From IMG/VR virus record IMGVR_UViG_3300029309_000189, positions 1 to 31,818 of that record: 31,818 nucleotides of DNA, one strand, 5' to 3'. This DNA comes from a virus. The notes beneath the pieces were generated by a model. That model was not told where the DNA came from. It ran no database searches and worked only from the letters and a program-made list of their open reading frames with translations. A program made the position numbers and the translations under genes. Below, piece after piece: positions 31,336 through 31,818 of the stretch; positions within the stretch are counted from its first letter, which is position 1; each line of letters begins with the position of its first letter.

Positions 31336-31467
31336 AGTTTGTAGTCTTTTATTTCTCATGAGTTGTAGTTGCGCTAATGTATAGCCGTATTTTTCAGTTA
31401 ACAACTTTGTAACAATTGCTGGCTGAGAATTAATTTTTAATAAAAGCTTTAATTCATTTTCATTCAT
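31327..31467 (-). CDS. Micro-gene, 46 aa
   Basis: Frame from MNENELKLLLKINSQPAIVT to the end RNKRLQTKL. The protein is basic, amphipathic and helical, with a helix-turn-helix-like spacing (QPAIVTKLLTEKYGYTLAQL). AAGGA lies nine bases before the ATG, and it begins two bases after the stop of the upstream micro-gene. A small DNA-binding regulator is conceivable, but the sequence is too short to be sure. Motif copy D lies within its last codons. Confidence 0.6.
   Translation of the reverse strand: MNENELKLLLKINSQPAIVTKLLTEKYGYTLAQLQLMRNKRLQTKL
31347..31363 (-). promoter_or_regulatory. ACTCATGAGAAA motif, copy D, inside a micro-gene
   Basis: Minus-strand ACTCATGAGAAATAAAA, in the 3' part of the 46-aa gene, 60 bases upstream of copy C. 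Its 8-base centre CTCATGAG is a perfect palindrome. Agreement of 16 of 17 positions with copy C within coding sequence suggests a real signal, not shared intergenic composition. Confidence 0.5.
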
Positions 31468-31469
31468 TT

Positions 31470-31634
31470 TTAAGAATCCTTAATAATAATTGTTTGTATA
31501 ATTTCCTGATTTGTATAATCAAAAATATCTATAGCAGTAAATTTTTTTCGTTTACTATCAACTCTTAAAATTATATCAAAATCTAAAGAATTGTTTTTAT
31601 TTACAATTTGAATGTGTCTATCTTGCATTTTCAT
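31470..31634 (-). CDS. Micro-gene, 54 aa
   Basis: Frame starting MKMQDRHIQIVNKNNSLDFD and ending TNQEIIQTIIIKDS. Alternating strands (DIILRVDSKRKKFTAIDIFD) suggest a small beta protein. Its ATG overlaps the upstream stop as ATGA, which indicates coupled translation and fixes the start; there is no good separate ribosome site. Not recognised. Confidence 0.55.
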   Translation of the reverse strand: MKMQDRHIQIVNKNNSLDFDIILRVDSKRKKFTAIDIFDYTNQEIIQTIIIKDS

Positions 31635-31771
31635 TGCTCTATAAATATTCTTTTTAATCTCAAAAGTTTTAGTTGTGATTTAGATAAATTTTTATTTTTA
31701 TTTAATCTTTTAAAACCATTCGGATTTAATAATTGTTTATATTCATTTATATACATTAATTTTTTACTCAT
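31631..31771 (-). CDS. Micro-gene, basic 46 aa
   Basis: Frame starting MSKKLMYINEYKQLLNPNGF and ending KLLRLKRIFIEQ. It is very basic (Lys/Arg in the second half: KRLNKNKNLSKSQLKLLRLK), so RNA or DNA binding is possible. GGAG lies upstream, and the ATG shares a base with the preceding stop (TAATG). Not recognised. Confidence 0.55.
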   Translation of the reverse strand: MSKKLMYINEYKQLLNPNGFKRLNKNKNLSKSQLKLLRLKRIFIEQ

Positions 31772-31818
31772 TATTTTATAAACTCCACTATTTGATTTAT
31801 ATTATTATGTTTATAACA
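31771..31818 (-). CDS. C-terminus of an upstream gene cut by the window edge
   Basis: An open frame enters from the edge and reads CYKHNNINQIVEFIK, then TAA overlapping the ATG of the next micro-gene (TAATG). The overlap junction typical of this genome suggests a real gene end, but 15 codons alone are weak evidence. Confidence 0.45.
   Translation of the reverse strand, partial: CYKHNNINQIVEFIK

Noticed and set aside
1-31818. CRISPR arrays, insertion sequences, toxin-antitoxin or anti-phage systems
   Set aside because: No regularly spaced repeats, transposase, or recognisable defence pair was seen on either strand; the content is explained by a T7-like phage plan.

Overview
The window is part of a T7-like podovirus genome. 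Every well-supported gene lies on the minus strand, so transcription runs from high to low coordinates. The DNA is very AT-rich, the genes are tightly packed, and many neighbours share a TAATG or ATGA stop/start junction. Gene order and several diagnostic proteins (single-subunit RNA polymerase, gp2.5-like SSB, endonuclease I, amidase, primase-helicase, family A polymerase, gp6-like exonuclease, portal to tail fibre) match the T7 plan. The AT-richness, a B12-dependent ribonucleotide reductase, an integrase next to a tRNA-3'-end-like site and the short fibre proteins together suggest a marine podovirus of the kind that infects SAR11 (Pelagibacter) or related alphaproteobacteria. That host is an inference and cannot be proved from the window. 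The genome is incomplete: the terminase genes expected beyond the tail genes would lie left of position 1, and the early region continues past 31818.

Early/lysogeny region (31818 to 28612): a chain of very short genes (46-98 aa, including a Cys-rich 58-aa protein), several copies of a conserved intergenic motif (ACTNATGAGAAA on the minus strand), a putative attP resembling the 3' end of a tRNA, a tyrosine recombinase, and a small hydrophobic ORF running into the RNA polymerase gene.

Middle region (28622 to 17376): phage RNA polymerase, SSB, endonuclease I, N-acetylmuramoyl-L-alanine amidase, primase-helicase, two small genes (one a zinc-ribbon type), DNA polymerase, a PD-(D/E)XK nuclease overlapping the polymerase 3' end, 5'-3' exonuclease, a DUF3310 protein, two small hypotheticals and a class II ribonucleotide reductase. 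Together they would break down host DNA, recycle nucleotides to dNTPs and replicate phage DNA.

Late region (17348 to 1): small gp7.3-like proteins, portal, scaffold, major capsid, a strong intrinsic terminator after the capsid gene, tail tubes A and B, internal virion proteins (gp13 to gp16 equivalents), a short gp17-like fibre adaptor, then a block of separate small fibre/receptor-binding and chaperone-like proteins. No holin or spanin could be recognised.

I see no clearly new multi-gene system. The best leads are the repeated early motif, the attP/integrase switch region, a plus-strand-facing terminator in a genome with only minus-strand genes, the modular fibre block, and the micro-genes at the right edge.
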